A DNA stretch of 64,000 nt from Fluoribacter dumoffii NY 23 (lineage in GTDB: Bacteria > Pseudomonadota > Gammaproteobacteria > Legionellales > Legionellaceae), in assembly GCF_000236165.1 (NCBI RefSeq), contig NZ_CM001373.1:598304-662303 (forward strand). The letters run 5' to 3'. A model generated the notes under the pieces. That model was not told the origin of the DNA, did not search any database, and saw only the letters and a program-made list of their open reading frames with translations. Shown one piece after another: positions 20,918 to 29,617 of this stretch. The translations under genes and the position numbers were made by a program. Each line of letters starts with the position of its first letter. Position 1 is the first letter of the stretch.

Positions 20918-22225
20918 TTATTGAGTCAATTTTTGTTTTGTTTTATACAAGCCCTCAAATATAGGCTCAGAAATATGAGTGGGGAATTGTAGAGGTAAGT
21001 TCTTAGAAACTTCCTCGATTACCGAATCTGTTTTTTCCAACATTTCATTAAGAATTATTTCTGCTCGCTCCGCAGAGAAATTGGCGTCTTTTGCAGTTTC
21101 TAAAAAATGTCGGCGTTGCAGGAGGTGCCAATGGTAATGGCTGTTTTTCCCTTTTAAAGCCATAGCCATTTTAATTTTTTGAATTTCCAACTCTTTTTTC
21201 TTTATCAATGGATAGGCTGAAATCATATCATATAAGGGCGTGAGCCTGTATTTTCCTTCGGCTTCAATAAAAAGACTGAAGTTTTTAGCATGACCGTCAA
21301 TTGCCGCAAGTAGCCAGAAAAAAACCTGGGTCCGATAAAAGATATCGCGATCTGCTATTGAATTCGCTGACCCAAGCAATACATTCATAATGTCTTTAAT
21401 CCCCGGACCGCCATCGGATTGATATTTGATATTATAAGAAACCCCTAAAGCCTGGCACATGTCCTCCTGGGGTAATCGCATAATCCAGCTTTTATCACGG
21501 GACACTCTGCGATCAAATCGTTTTACCGACAAAACCTTAAGGTCTTCAAAATGAAGAATCTCACAATCGGCTGTTGGTAATCCGTAACTTTTTGCAAGCA
21601 GTGAGCATAACCATTCATTTTCACAGCTGTCGCTTAAATCCATTTGTTGATGTGGTATAAAGCCTATGGGTAATTTAAAGATGTGGGTGGTTGGGGTTTC
21701 CTGAAGTGGTTCACACCATTGGTTCTCATGATACAAAAAAGCAGTTTTTTCCTGTGCCCCGGCAATAGAAATTCGAAAGTCTTTTTCCTCCTGGCCCATA
21801 CCCAAAGGATTTATCCGATAATTTCGTAAGATTGAAGCTATTTTTTGCTCGGATAAGGGTTTAAATTTAATTTTTCTTTCAAACTCAGGTAACGGGCCTG
21901 GCATAAGCTGAATGGCGCCTACGCAATCTCTACCAATTCCTGCAAGCAGATCAAAGGGTTGACTGGTGGGTATTCGGAAACGTGCTTGAATTCGCGCGCG
22001 GATTTGTTGATTATCTGGGAGCAAATTATCAAAAAAATTGTATACGACATCCCCGAAATAAGTTTGATTGACAAGTGGCAAAGACAATGAAATGGGGCGG
22101 GCTCCGGCCTGATCCAACCATTGGGGGTGGTAGGCAAACTTTAATCCCCCTTGAGGGATTTTCTCAAGCATGCCCACCAAAACTCCATTCATTAATACGT
22201 ACAGGATTTGATTCTTGCTTACCAT
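20918..22225 (-). CDS. hipA: Type II toxin HipA, serine/threonine kinase
   Basis: 435 residues, the length of E. coli HipA. The N-subdomain (MNGVLVGMLEKI; SLSLPL; FFDNLLPD) is followed by the Gly-rich loop region RISIAGAQEKTAFL with Ser153, matching autophosphorylated Ser150 of E. coli HipA. The catalytic loop AAIDGHAKNFSL supplies Asp310 and Asn315, and the metal site PLYDMISAYP supplies Asp333, so the kinase looks intact. E. coli HipA phosphorylates glutamyl-tRNA synthetase and drives persistence; gltX lies in this window at 60704 but is unlinked. It overlaps hipB by 7 bases, the expected antitoxin-first order. Confidence 0.95.
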   Translation of the reverse strand: MVSKNQILYVLMNGVLVGMLEKIPQGGLKFAYHPQWLDQAGARPISLSLPLVNQTYFGDVVYNFFDNLLPDNQQIRARIQARFRIPTSQPFDLLAGIGRDCVGAIQLMPGPLPEFERKIKFKPLSEQKIASILRNYRINPLGMGQEEKDFRISIAGAQEKTAFLYHENQWCEPLQETPTTHIFKLPIGFIPHQQMDLSDSCENEWLCSLLAKSYGLPTADCEILHFEDLKVLSVKRFDRRVSRDKSWIMRLPQEDMCQALGVSYNIKYQSDGGPGIKDIMNVLLGSANSIADRDIFYRTQVFFWLLAAIDGHAKNFSLFIEAEGKYRLTPLYDMISAYPLIKKKELEIQKIKMAMALKGKNSHYHWHLLQRRHFLETAKDANFSAERAEIILNEMLEKTDSVIEEVSKNLPLQFPTHISEPIFEGLYKTKQKLTQ

Positions 22226-22464
22226 TCATCATTCCACTGATTGGTTATTGGTTCATTTTTTGGTGCGGCGTTAAAGTCGAGACCTAGAGCAGATAATATC
22301 CGAAATAAGGTACTCAATCTTATATTTTCTGGATTATTTTCTATTGCAGAAATGGTTTTTTGTTTTAACCCTACTAATTCAGCAACCTCAGCTTGGCTTA
22401 GCTTCAGTTTTTTTCTTTGACTCTTAATTAACAGTGCCAGTTCGTGGGGTGAGTGAATCAGCAT
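22219..22464 (-). CDS. hipB: HipB antitoxin, XRE-type repressor
   Basis: 81 residues, almost entirely a helix-turn-helix of the Cro/CI class (LSQAEVAELVGLKQKTISAIE, about residues 24-44). It neutralises HipA and represses the operon by binding palindromes upstream. The start at 22464 is followed at once by four matching operator copies (22483-22584). The C-terminal tail after GLDFNAAP is short and polar, as in HipB proteins. Confidence 0.93.
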   Translation of the reverse strand: MLIHSPHELALLIKSQRKKLKLSQAEVAELVGLKQKTISAIENNPENIRLSTLFRILSALGLDFNAAPKNEPITNQWNDEW

Positions 22465-22482
22465 TAATGCTCCTGGATATAT

Positions 22483-22584
22483 TATACCTTAGTAGGGATA
22501 AGAAAAAGTATATACCTTATTGGGGATAATTTCAATTTTATCCCTTATTGGGTATAAATTTAATTTTATACCTCAAAGGGGATA
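22483..22584 (-). promoter_or_regulatory. Four HipB operator palindromes with exact 28-base spacing
   Basis: Four 18-base near-palindromes start at 22483, 22511, 22539 and 22567: TATACCTTAGTAGGGATA, TATACCTTATTGGGGATA, TATCCCTTATTGGGTATA and TATACCTCAAAGGGGATA. Each has the form TAT(A/C)C-N8-GG(G/T)ATA, close to the TATCC-N8-GGATA operator known for E. coli HipB. The 10-base spacers are AT-only or nearly so and probably hold the promoter -10/-35 elements. The array lies directly upstream of hipB, so it is the autoregulatory region. Confidence 0.9.
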
Positions 22585-22609
22585 GGAACTCGCGAGGGGT
22601 AGATATGTA

Positions 22610-23227
22610 TTAACTAAGTTTTGGGGTTTTTCTGGGATGATAGGCTTCGAAATCACCCAAACTTACTTTTTCCTCATCACTTGAATAGTCCAAAGAATCA
22701 CCAATAGAGAATGTGTCTGATAATTCTTCATATTTTTGGCGTAATACTCCATAGGTCTGCTCGAAATAATCCTGATATTTGGAGCGTGCCGAGGTCGCGT
22801 CTGCAGCATCATCCAGTTCACTCAATGCGAGTAGCTTATGGCTAAATTCTTCAAGGCGATTATGCAAGCTGTTTGTTACGAGTACAAAATGGTTAATGTC
22901 AAATTGATTATGATTCCATAAAATATGATGCATCATCAATTTGGCTTTTAAGCTTAAAACTTTGATTTTTAGATTGTTTATCTCCAGAGTGAAACCACGC
23001 TCATCCTTTAAGAATAGAGGGATAAAGTGAGATAAAAGATGGCTCATTTTATTTTTTAGTTCGTTCACCTCTATTAAAAGTTGAACTTCAGTATCCTTAA
23101 TAAGCAGGTCCTTATAAGAGGATTCAATATGAACCAAATCATTTTTAAATTCTTCACTCAATGATTTATAAATACGTGCCATTTTCTTGCGAGATTGATC
23201 TATAAAAAAATAGTTTGTATATGCCAT
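22610..23227 (-). CDS. Hypothetical helical protein, possible effector
   Basis: 205 residues, ATG start, no recognised family. It is almost wholly predicted alpha-helical with leucine/lysine-rich stretches (e.g. LLIEVNELKNKMSHLL) that could form coiled coils. The C-terminal 35 residues are acidic and then basic (DSLDYSSDEEKVSLGDFE, then HPRKTPKLS). An acidic patch near the C-terminus is a feature of many Dot/Icm signals, which makes secretion possible but unproven. It lies upstream of hipBA on the same strand, separated from it by the operator array. Confidence 0.55.
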   Translation of the reverse strand: MAYTNYFFIDQSRKKMARIYKSLSEEFKNDLVHIESSYKDLLIKDTEVQLLIEVNELKNKMSHLLSHFIPLFLKDERGFTLEINNLKIKVLSLKAKLMMHHILWNHNQFDINHFVLVTNSLHNRLEEFSHKLLALSELDDAADATSARSKYQDYFEQTYGVLRQKYEELSDTFSIGDSLDYSSDEEKVSLGDFEAYHPRKTPKLS

Positions 23228-23438
23228 ATATCATCCAATACGAGCAAATTTGAAGTAAAAGAATAAGTGATTTAGTGACATACCGCAATTTACTAATTGG
23301 ATTAATAAGAGAAAATAGAATCAATTATTATGCCTGCAGATTGGATTTATTTTGATTTAAATGACTGGTAATAAATCAGAGCGCGAGTTAATTTGCTATA
23401 ATAAAAATCAGTGTACAGGTTTATTGCTGGAGACATTC

Positions 23439-24383
23439 ATGAAAAAACTAATAATATCCTTAACTCTATGTCTCCCATCGATAGTACTGGCAGCAGGTTG
23501 TAATATTCCTACCAAACGAATGGATTGGGAAGATAAATTTTGTAAACAGGGCACAAATTGTATTTTGGAGTGGAAAGGATATGGGTGGTGGACCAATTTT
23601 CATGCTAATCCTATAGGCTATTTTTTTGAATCCAACCAGGCTTATGATCCAAGAAATGTAACGGTAGAATCAGGGCGCTTAAAGCTGGAAATTAAGCAAA
23701 GTAATCTTGGGGGCGGCTTAGACTGGACGGCTGCAGAAGCAGTTTTGGTTTCCCAAGGAGGTCAACCTGTCAATATCGGTTATGGGCAATATCTTGTTAC
23801 GATTGAAACCCCAGTACCTATTTTGGAGGTTGATCCTGGGACAGTTTTTGGCGCGTTTACCTATGACCGTAAGCAGGAAAATGGACAAGATGTACAGGCA
23901 AGTCCTGCAGAAAATAATCTGAATGAACTTGATGTAATTGAGTTATCCAAATGGGGATGGAATGGAGAAGGGAATTGTCCTTTTACAGGGGCAATGGTAA
24001 CTTACGGATGTTCGGGTATTGCCCAGCTAGGTTCACAACCGTGGGCACAACCTAATAATCTGGTCCGCTTTTCAATGCCCGAGAAATTCAAAGAAAGCAA
24101 TACACTTACTTTTTTTATGGATTGGACCAAAGAAGGAGTTAAGTACAAGGTTTTTAATGGTCAGGTAGACCCGCAAACTGCTGCCAATACGGAAGGAGAC
24201 ATATACAACTGGTCGTTACCCAATAAGCAGTTTATTCCATCAGCAGATGATGGATGTATTCGATTCCATCTTAATTTTTATCGTCCAGTGTACTCCCCTG
24301 ATGCAGCTAATATCACAAAAATTCCTACGATGGGTAAAAATTACATTTATGTGCTGAATTTTAATTACACCCCGGCGCAATGA
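23439..24383 (+). CDS. Secreted GH16-like beta-glucanase
   Basis: 314 residues from ATG 23439 (GGAGA about 6 bases upstream), with signal peptide MKKLIISLTLCLPSIVLA. The core resembles the jelly-roll of glycoside hydrolase family 16: WTNFHANPIGYFF, LEIKQSN, GYGQYLVTIETP, and the catalytic-type motif NELDVIELS, in which Glu163, Asp165 and Glu168 match the ExDxxE signature of GH16 enzymes. Cys pairs near 21/35/41 and 180/193 may form disulfides. Likely export by the Sec and type II pathways, and action on beta-1,3/1,4-glucans, is inferred. Confidence 0.72.
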   Translation: MKKLIISLTLCLPSIVLAAGCNIPTKRMDWEDKFCKQGTNCILEWKGYGWWTNFHANPIGYFFESNQAYDPRNVTVESGRLKLEIKQSNLGGGLDWTAAEAVLVSQGGQPVNIGYGQYLVTIETPVPILEVDPGTVFGAFTYDRKQENGQDVQASPAENNLNELDVIELSKWGWNGEGNCPFTGAMVTYGCSGIAQLGSQPWAQPNNLVRFSMPEKFKESNTLTFFMDWTKEGVKYKVFNGQVDPQTAANTEGDIYNWSLPNKQFIPSADDGCIRFHLNFYRPVYSPDAANITKIPTMGKNYIYVLNFNYTPAQ

Positions 24384-24649
24384 TTTGACGGAAATACTGG
24401 CCATGGAACCTCAAACGACTTACTTATTATTCAAGGCGTTTGCGAAATAATATTCTGAAAAAATTGAAGATAAAAGTTCAAATTAATCTAAATAAAGTAA
24501 ATAAAAAATAAGCTTTTATTAGGAATTTTTCTCCAATTCCGGAGCTCAACATGAACTGCTTTTCTTAATTTCTAAATAAATTTTTAATAGTAAATTTGAA
24601 ATTTCTTGTTAAAATGCTCCTTTTTTATTGAACATTGATTTAGAAATAA

Positions 24650-25732
24650 GTGCGCTATTTAATCTTTATTTTATTTTTGTTTCATTCTTTATGTCACGCC
24701 AATATTGGCGATCAGATTTTAAAAGAATATCAGTCTAAATTTTATACTTTACCCGTTACTCATCAAGAACATTTTGCCATGAGAATGTATGCCTTGACAG
24801 GTAATGAAGAATACATTAATCCCATCATCAATTATCTGTATATTTTAGGCGGCAGGTACAGATATTTATATAAAAATTTACAAAATGAAATAGTGATTGA
24901 GATCGAAAATAAAAGACTCTTATCAATTGCTGAGGGAGATACTGAAAAAACTAAAAAGAGAATAAAGGAAAGTTTAAAATATCCCAAAATCGCCTACTAT
25001 CTTAGTTTGCTGATTATGACCAATAAAATATATTTTTACCATATGGAAGAAACCCCACTATTTCCCGATACCATCAAAGTCATTAATTTTTTAAAAACTA
25101 AAAAAAATTATTTTAAAAAATACATCCTTGATAAAGAAAATATCAAAATTTATGGGGCTCAACTCATTAATTATGTTTACTATTTATACGATTTTGGGAT
25201 CATTGATTTAAGAGCCTCATACATGCAAAATTTTAGGGAAGTTTTTGCTGACCATCAGGATTCCCAATTAAATGATATGGATTATTCAGCAAAAATTTAT
25301 GGGATGACACACTTCATTTTAAGTGAAAGCAGGTATTATCAAAAACCGTTTGACCCAAATCAATTTAATTGGATAAATACATACTTAAAAACCCATATTG
25401 ACGAAATAATTTCTCGCACGGAGTACGATGTAGTTGCTGAGGTGGGTGTATGCCTTATGCTGATTCAGGACAATGATTTTAAAATTATTAACAAAATCAA
25501 ATCTTATTTAGAAACAATTTACAATAAAAACTATCATATGCTCCCAAATAAGGAAAATTCATTTGATCTCGTTAAAGGAGAGCATCGGAATATTTTAACA
25601 ATCATGCTTTTTAACTGGCCCAATAAATTAACTCCGGTTCCGAGATCATTGTTTCAGACCATGTTGGAAAAGAATTTTGTTCTCAGTGAATATGACTCAA
25701 AGATAACCTACGGACTTCGGGTACCCTATTAA
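24650..25732 (+). CDS. Secreted protein of unknown function
   Basis: 360 residues starting at a GTG, with signal peptide MRYLIFILFLFHSLCHA. The rest is rich in Tyr, Ile, Asn and Lys and looks alpha-helical (repeated YLYILGGRYRYLY, YYLSLLIMTNKIYFYH, NYVYYLYDFG), as in alpha/alpha-toroid proteins. No catalytic motif is obvious. The gene is more AT-rich than its neighbours. It ends at a strong bidirectional hairpin. I do not recognise the family. Confidence 0.75.
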   Translation: MRYLIFILFLFHSLCHANIGDQILKEYQSKFYTLPVTHQEHFAMRMYALTGNEEYINPIINYLYILGGRYRYLYKNLQNEIVIEIENKRLLSIAEGDTEKTKKRIKESLKYPKIAYYLSLLIMTNKIYFYHMEETPLFPDTIKVINFLKTKKNYFKKYILDKENIKIYGAQLINYVYYLYDFGIIDLRASYMQNFREVFADHQDSQLNDMDYSAKIYGMTHFILSESRYYQKPFDPNQFNWINTYLKTHIDEIISRTEYDVVAEVGVCLMLIQDNDFKIINKIKSYLETIYNKNYHMLPNKENSFDLVKGEHRNILTIMLFNWPNKLTPVPRSLFQTMLEKNFVLSEYDSKITYGLRVPY

Positions 25733-25751
25733 GTGTTTAAAAGCGTTGGAA

Positions 25752-25777
25752 AAATGGCGGCGATCATGCCGCCATTT
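25752..25777. terminator. Bidirectional terminator
   Basis: AAATGGCGGC (25752-25761) and GCCGCCATTT (25768-25777) form a perfect 10-bp stem with loop GATCAT. On the minus strand it is followed by TTTTCC. It lies between two convergent genes. Confidence 0.8.
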
Positions 25778-25778
25778 A

Positions 25779-28058
25779 TCAATTGGGGTAATTGGGATTA
25801 CCAGTCACTCCTCCAGGACAAAAAGTAATCTGGTAACTTGTTTGTTTGCCTGAAACATTGCATGTAAAAGAAGTTGATGCATCGTCATGATTATAAGAAT
25901 ATGCAGTTGGGCAGGCCTTTTTAAGCCAGTTAATACGCGGATAAACTGCAGCTTCCCAATCCGCATTGTCTGCCAGGCATTGGGACACTTGGGCGGTAAT
26001 ACCAGGGCTCCAGTTATGGCACCCACAAACAAGGTATGTAAAGGAATATCCTGATTGCAGTGCTCCTGTAGAAGTTGGAGAGCATCCCCACATGTCCGTA
26101 TATGTTGCTGCCAAACCCGTTACTGAACTGTTCCCATAACCAGGTGAAGGTTGTGGCGGTAAAGTGGTACCTAAACCGAAACCGGTATAAAGATTTATTG
26201 TTCCCCACTGGCCTGGTGATGAATATCCAGTATAGGTGAGGACATTAGTATAGCCGAGGAAAGGAGCGCATAAACGGTTCCACTTTCCTGTTCCTGAGTC
26301 AAAACCCATGCCGCAATATTCGTGAGCGGCGCAACTTGATGAATTGGTGCAACCTGTTGCCGCTCCGCCTTCAACTGCGGTGTAATTGGGAGGGATATCT
26401 ACCCCTCCTGTATTTGGGGGTGAAAATGACCAGGGACAAGCTCCTAAACCTGTAGCTTTAGGTTGAATTAAGGCGCCTGCAGATTGTCCACAATTAAATG
26501 GATAAGGAGCATTGTTTGGAGGAGGGGGGCCTGTGACAACTGGAGCCAGGGAGCGTACCTCAGCCGGGACATTAAATCCATTGACCATGGATACATCATA
26601 AACACCGTCGGTGCCGATTGCGCTGGCAGGTTGCATGAATAATTCCATTTTGGTCAAAGGTGGGAAATTCATTGGTTGAGTGTTTTGTGCACATCTCATA
26701 GGATCAGAAGCACTAAATGCAGGACAAGTTCCTGTTGCACAAATCCCGGTTGTGACATCACATCCTGTCCTCACATAGAGTGCGCCATTCACGTATTCCC
26801 TAACTGATAAATTAATTACCGAAGGCGCTGAGTTGGAAATCTGTTGATTCAGCTGATAACTTCCTCCTGGTGGTGTGGGATCTGGGGAAGTGCTTGAGGA
26901 AGGACCTCCATTTTCAAACTCATACCAAACCGGGAAGGGGCACTGATTTACGAAGGTTACGTTGTGCACTGTGGTTTGATTGGGAATGGACAAAACAGCT
27001 TCACTCGTTGTTGCAGTTTCTGTAACGCCACTATAAGAAACTGATGCCGAGACATCGAGTTTGGCAGTTGTGGTGGTGGGAACAACAGATACATAAATAA
27101 AACAACTGTTATTGGATGCGGAGGTACCCAGAGTCGCTCCGTTACATGTATTTTTCCCTTGGGTAAGCGTTGCGCTTCCACCTGTGTAAGTTACCGTGAC
27201 ATTACTTAAGGTTTCAGGTTGGGGGCAGTGGTTGGTAAAAACATATTTTACTACGTTATCCGAGTATTGATATGTTTGTGTAGGTAATGGCAGTACTGCG
27301 GAACTTGTTATTTGGTGACAACCTGAACCACTCCGAACAACTGTTGAGGTAGACAATGGAACAGAAACACTGGAACTTCCTTTGAGATAGGTGTATTTCA
27401 CATTTAAGGTGGCCTGCCCAATAGCTACGGGGGTGAAAGTGCCCGTAATGGTGCATTGGCCGCCGCTTCCATTAATGGGTTGATTGGAGCATGTGTTTGC
27501 GGTGGACGTAAAACCATTGACAGTCACTGATGTTGCAGTAATTGGGACAGGCCCCTCATTAATGTAGGTAAATGAAACTTTGTAGGAAGAATTAGTATAG
27601 GTAACCGCAGGCAATGGTTCTGATACAAAACCTATGATGGGGCCTTTATTTACTGTTCCTGAAGCTGTGGTAGCAAGTTTTGGCAGGGGAACAACGTTAT
27701 TATGGTAATTCATTGTAAGTTGCAATGAGGCAGCACCCGATTTGTTCGGTTTAAACTGCACAGCCACAGTACAGCTGCTTTTAGGTTTGCCTCTCGGGGC
27801 AAGTGGAATGGAAGGATTGCATCCGTTTGAAACAGTAAATTGGCTTCCTGTATATTCCGTAGTAATTTTCAAGGGTACAGGATGCTTTAAATTATTAGTA
27901 AAGGTATAGACTACGGGGTAAGTGTTGCCTACCGTTGTTTGTGCCGGTATGCCGCTGGATGGGCTTAATGTCCATCCAACGGGGTCAATTCCTGCTATTG
28001 CCTGAAAGGAGGAGTATAAGCCTGTAATTATAGAAACTATTAAAGTTATTTTTTTCAT
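25779..28058 (-). CDS. Secreted protein with Ig-like repeats fused to a thaumatin-like domain
   Basis: 759 residues with signal peptide (ITLIVSIITGLYSSFQAIA). Residues about 25-360 hold three to four beta-sandwich repeats of ~100 residues, each with a pattern such as PVVYTFTNNLKHPVPL...GCNPSIPL...SCTVAVQFKPNKSG. From about 365 a thaumatin-like domain starts with VHNVTFVNQCPFPVWYEF, and its signature DGVYDVSMVNGFNVP is clear. The Cys-rich C-terminus (about 550-759) continues the fold. Thaumatin-like proteins in plants and fungi bind or cleave beta-glucans. It lies near a GH16-like gene, so glucan targeting is a reasonable guess. Confidence 0.82.
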   Translation of the reverse strand: MKKITLIVSIITGLYSSFQAIAGIDPVGWTLSPSSGIPAQTTVGNTYPVVYTFTNNLKHPVPLKITTEYTGSQFTVSNGCNPSIPLAPRGKPKSSCTVAVQFKPNKSGAASLQLTMNYHNNVVPLPKLATTASGTVNKGPIIGFVSEPLPAVTYTNSSYKVSFTYINEGPVPITATSVTVNGFTSTANTCSNQPINGSGGQCTITGTFTPVAIGQATLNVKYTYLKGSSSVSVPLSTSTVVRSGSGCHQITSSAVLPLPTQTYQYSDNVVKYVFTNHCPQPETLSNVTVTYTGGSATLTQGKNTCNGATLGTSASNNSCFIYVSVVPTTTTAKLDVSASVSYSGVTETATTSEAVLSIPNQTTVHNVTFVNQCPFPVWYEFENGGPSSSTSPDPTPPGGSYQLNQQISNSAPSVINLSVREYVNGALYVRTGCDVTTGICATGTCPAFSASDPMRCAQNTQPMNFPPLTKMELFMQPASAIGTDGVYDVSMVNGFNVPAEVRSLAPVVTGPPPPNNAPYPFNCGQSAGALIQPKATGLGACPWSFSPPNTGGVDIPPNYTAVEGGAATGCTNSSSCAAHEYCGMGFDSGTGKWNRLCAPFLGYTNVLTYTGYSSPGQWGTINLYTGFGLGTTLPPQPSPGYGNSSVTGLAATYTDMWGCSPTSTGALQSGYSFTYLVCGCHNWSPGITAQVSQCLADNADWEAAVYPRINWLKKACPTAYSYNHDDASTSFTCNVSGKQTSYQITFCPGGVTGNPNYPN

Positions 28059-28106
28059 TCCATCTCCAAAGGGTACTTTAATATCTGGTTTACCGTTTTA
28101 ATTAAA

Positions 28107-29264
28107 TTACTTGGAACCCGTAAAATGCCTTTCTTGGGAATTATCAAATTGATAGGAAACGCCAATTAATCCCATATTTGTTTTAAAAGTTCCGAAATGA
28201 AGTTGGGTATCACCCCAGTTTGGTCCTTCTCCAAAACCAGAGGATACCTTGCCAAAGGATTGATAGCTGTAACCTGCGGAAATAAGGAAATTTCGGGATA
28301 ACAGAAAATCAAGCCCTGCACCCAGGTTATAGGTGAACTGATAATTGGTTTTAGAGGCATAGTTGGGACTATATCTGGGGGTGATATCGGGGAGAGCTGT
28401 TTCATTATAGGGCTGGCTGCGATTTATCGATAGACCAACCCCGAGATCAACATAAGGCATCAAAGGCCCCATGCGTACCAAATCAAGTTTTGAATACAAT
28501 GAAATAACGTCCGCTTCGATACCCCACTGATAAGAATAATCCGTAAACTCCGGATCTGAATATTGAGTCACCAAGCCCTGGATGTTTTTTGAAAAAACAT
28601 GCTCATAACGCAAAGCTACTGCAAACGACGGAATCCATTGTTGACTACGATTCCATCTGTGTCCTGCCTGTACATCGAGCATAATTGGCTGATGTCGCTC
28701 TAAGGAATAGTGATCAAGATTTTCCGGAAAGGGAAAATCTGAACCATTGGGAACAGTCATTGCATCGTTATTCATGATGGTTTGCATAAAACCAACATCT
28801 ATTCCCAAATACCAATGATGGGAAGAGGCGAGCGAACTCGAAGAGCCTAAAGCAGAGGCAGCAGTAGAGGTATTAAGTGACTGCATCGACTTATTCTTGG
28901 ATTTCTTTAAATGCGTGGTGCCTTTAGGAGAGGAACTTGTTTGCAGCCTCTTGATAGGATGAGTTATGGTGGATAATGATTTGCAAATGGAGTGTACTTC
29001 AGTTAGGGAATAAAAAGGGCCAATTCTAACTGTATAATATCCTTTGGAAGCAAGGGTACGAACAGGATATTGAGCTAGTTTTTTGGTGAGTTGCTTTGCC
29101 AAATGCTCGGAACGGAATGACCCCAATTGTACAAAAAAAGGACCGGATTGACTCGTGTTAAAATGGCTGCAGTGTTCCAAGCCATAAATAATGTTGGCAT
29201 TTCCAGATAGAGGCACTGCCACTAATGCCGATGCAACTAAAAACGTACTCCATTTAAAATTCAT
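28107..29264 (-). CDS. Outer-membrane beta-barrel protein with N-terminal SPOR-like domain
   Basis: 385 residues with signal peptide (TFLVASALVAVPLSGNA). Residues about 40-105 resemble a SPOR domain: FFVQLGSFRSEHLAKQLTKKL, then GYYTVRIGPFYSLTEVHSICKSL. A Ser/Thr/Lys-rich linker follows (105-150), then about 230 residues of alternating strands (WYLGIDVGFMQT, LRYEHVF, NLGAGLDFLLSRNFLISAGYSYQ) ending in GLIGVSYQFDNS, typical of eight-stranded outer-membrane proteins. SPOR domains bind denuded peptidoglycan, so the protein could tie outer membrane to wall. It lies 48 bases upstream of the thaumatin gene on the same strand. Confidence 0.75.
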   Translation of the reverse strand: MNFKWSTFLVASALVAVPLSGNANIIYGLEHCSHFNTSQSGPFFVQLGSFRSEHLAKQLTKKLAQYPVRTLASKGYYTVRIGPFYSLTEVHSICKSLSTITHPIKRLQTSSSPKGTTHLKKSKNKSMQSLNTSTAASALGSSSSLASSHHWYLGIDVGFMQTIMNNDAMTVPNGSDFPFPENLDHYSLERHQPIMLDVQAGHRWNRSQQWIPSFAVALRYEHVFSKNIQGLVTQYSDPEFTDYSYQWGIEADVISLYSKLDLVRMGPLMPYVDLGVGLSINRSQPYNETALPDITPRYSPNYASKTNYQFTYNLGAGLDFLLSRNFLISAGYSYQSFGKVSSGFGEGPNWGDTQLHFGTFKTNMGLIGVSYQFDNSQERHFTGSK

Positions 29265-29617
29265 AGGTCACATCCTGTAAATAAACATTAAAGCCCATTC
29301 CAAAGAAAATTTGCGGTTAACCATTAATTGAATGGGGATTTCCATATCTCGATGGCAAAGGTTATCGTGATTCAGACAAATAGACAAGCCTTATGAATTT
29401 GATTTTAAAGTAAAAAAATTTTTGGTAGTAACAAGGCTCACGACAGGGAGGGGAATTATGAGCAGGGGATAGAAGAAGAAGGTAACAGGGGATTATTCTC
29501 ACCATAAAAAAGGGAAATGGAGGGTTTTTGCGAGAAATAAAAAGCATCACCATAAACATATCAAATTGCTAGTGATTCATCTATATTTATAGATAGAAGT
29601 TCAATAGGTATTGCATA
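29265..29617. other. Intergenic region between divergent genes, 353 bases
   Basis: No convincing gene. It separates the SPOR/barrel gene (minus) from the AlkB-like gene (plus) and must contain both promoters. The sequence is AT-rich with no hairpin or repeat that stands out. Confidence 0.5.

Noticed and set aside
22483..22584. Regular 28-base repeats that could suggest a CRISPR array
   Set aside because: Repeat units are 18-base palindromes with only 10-base AT-rich spacers, sit directly before hipB and match HipB operators. No cas genes are present.
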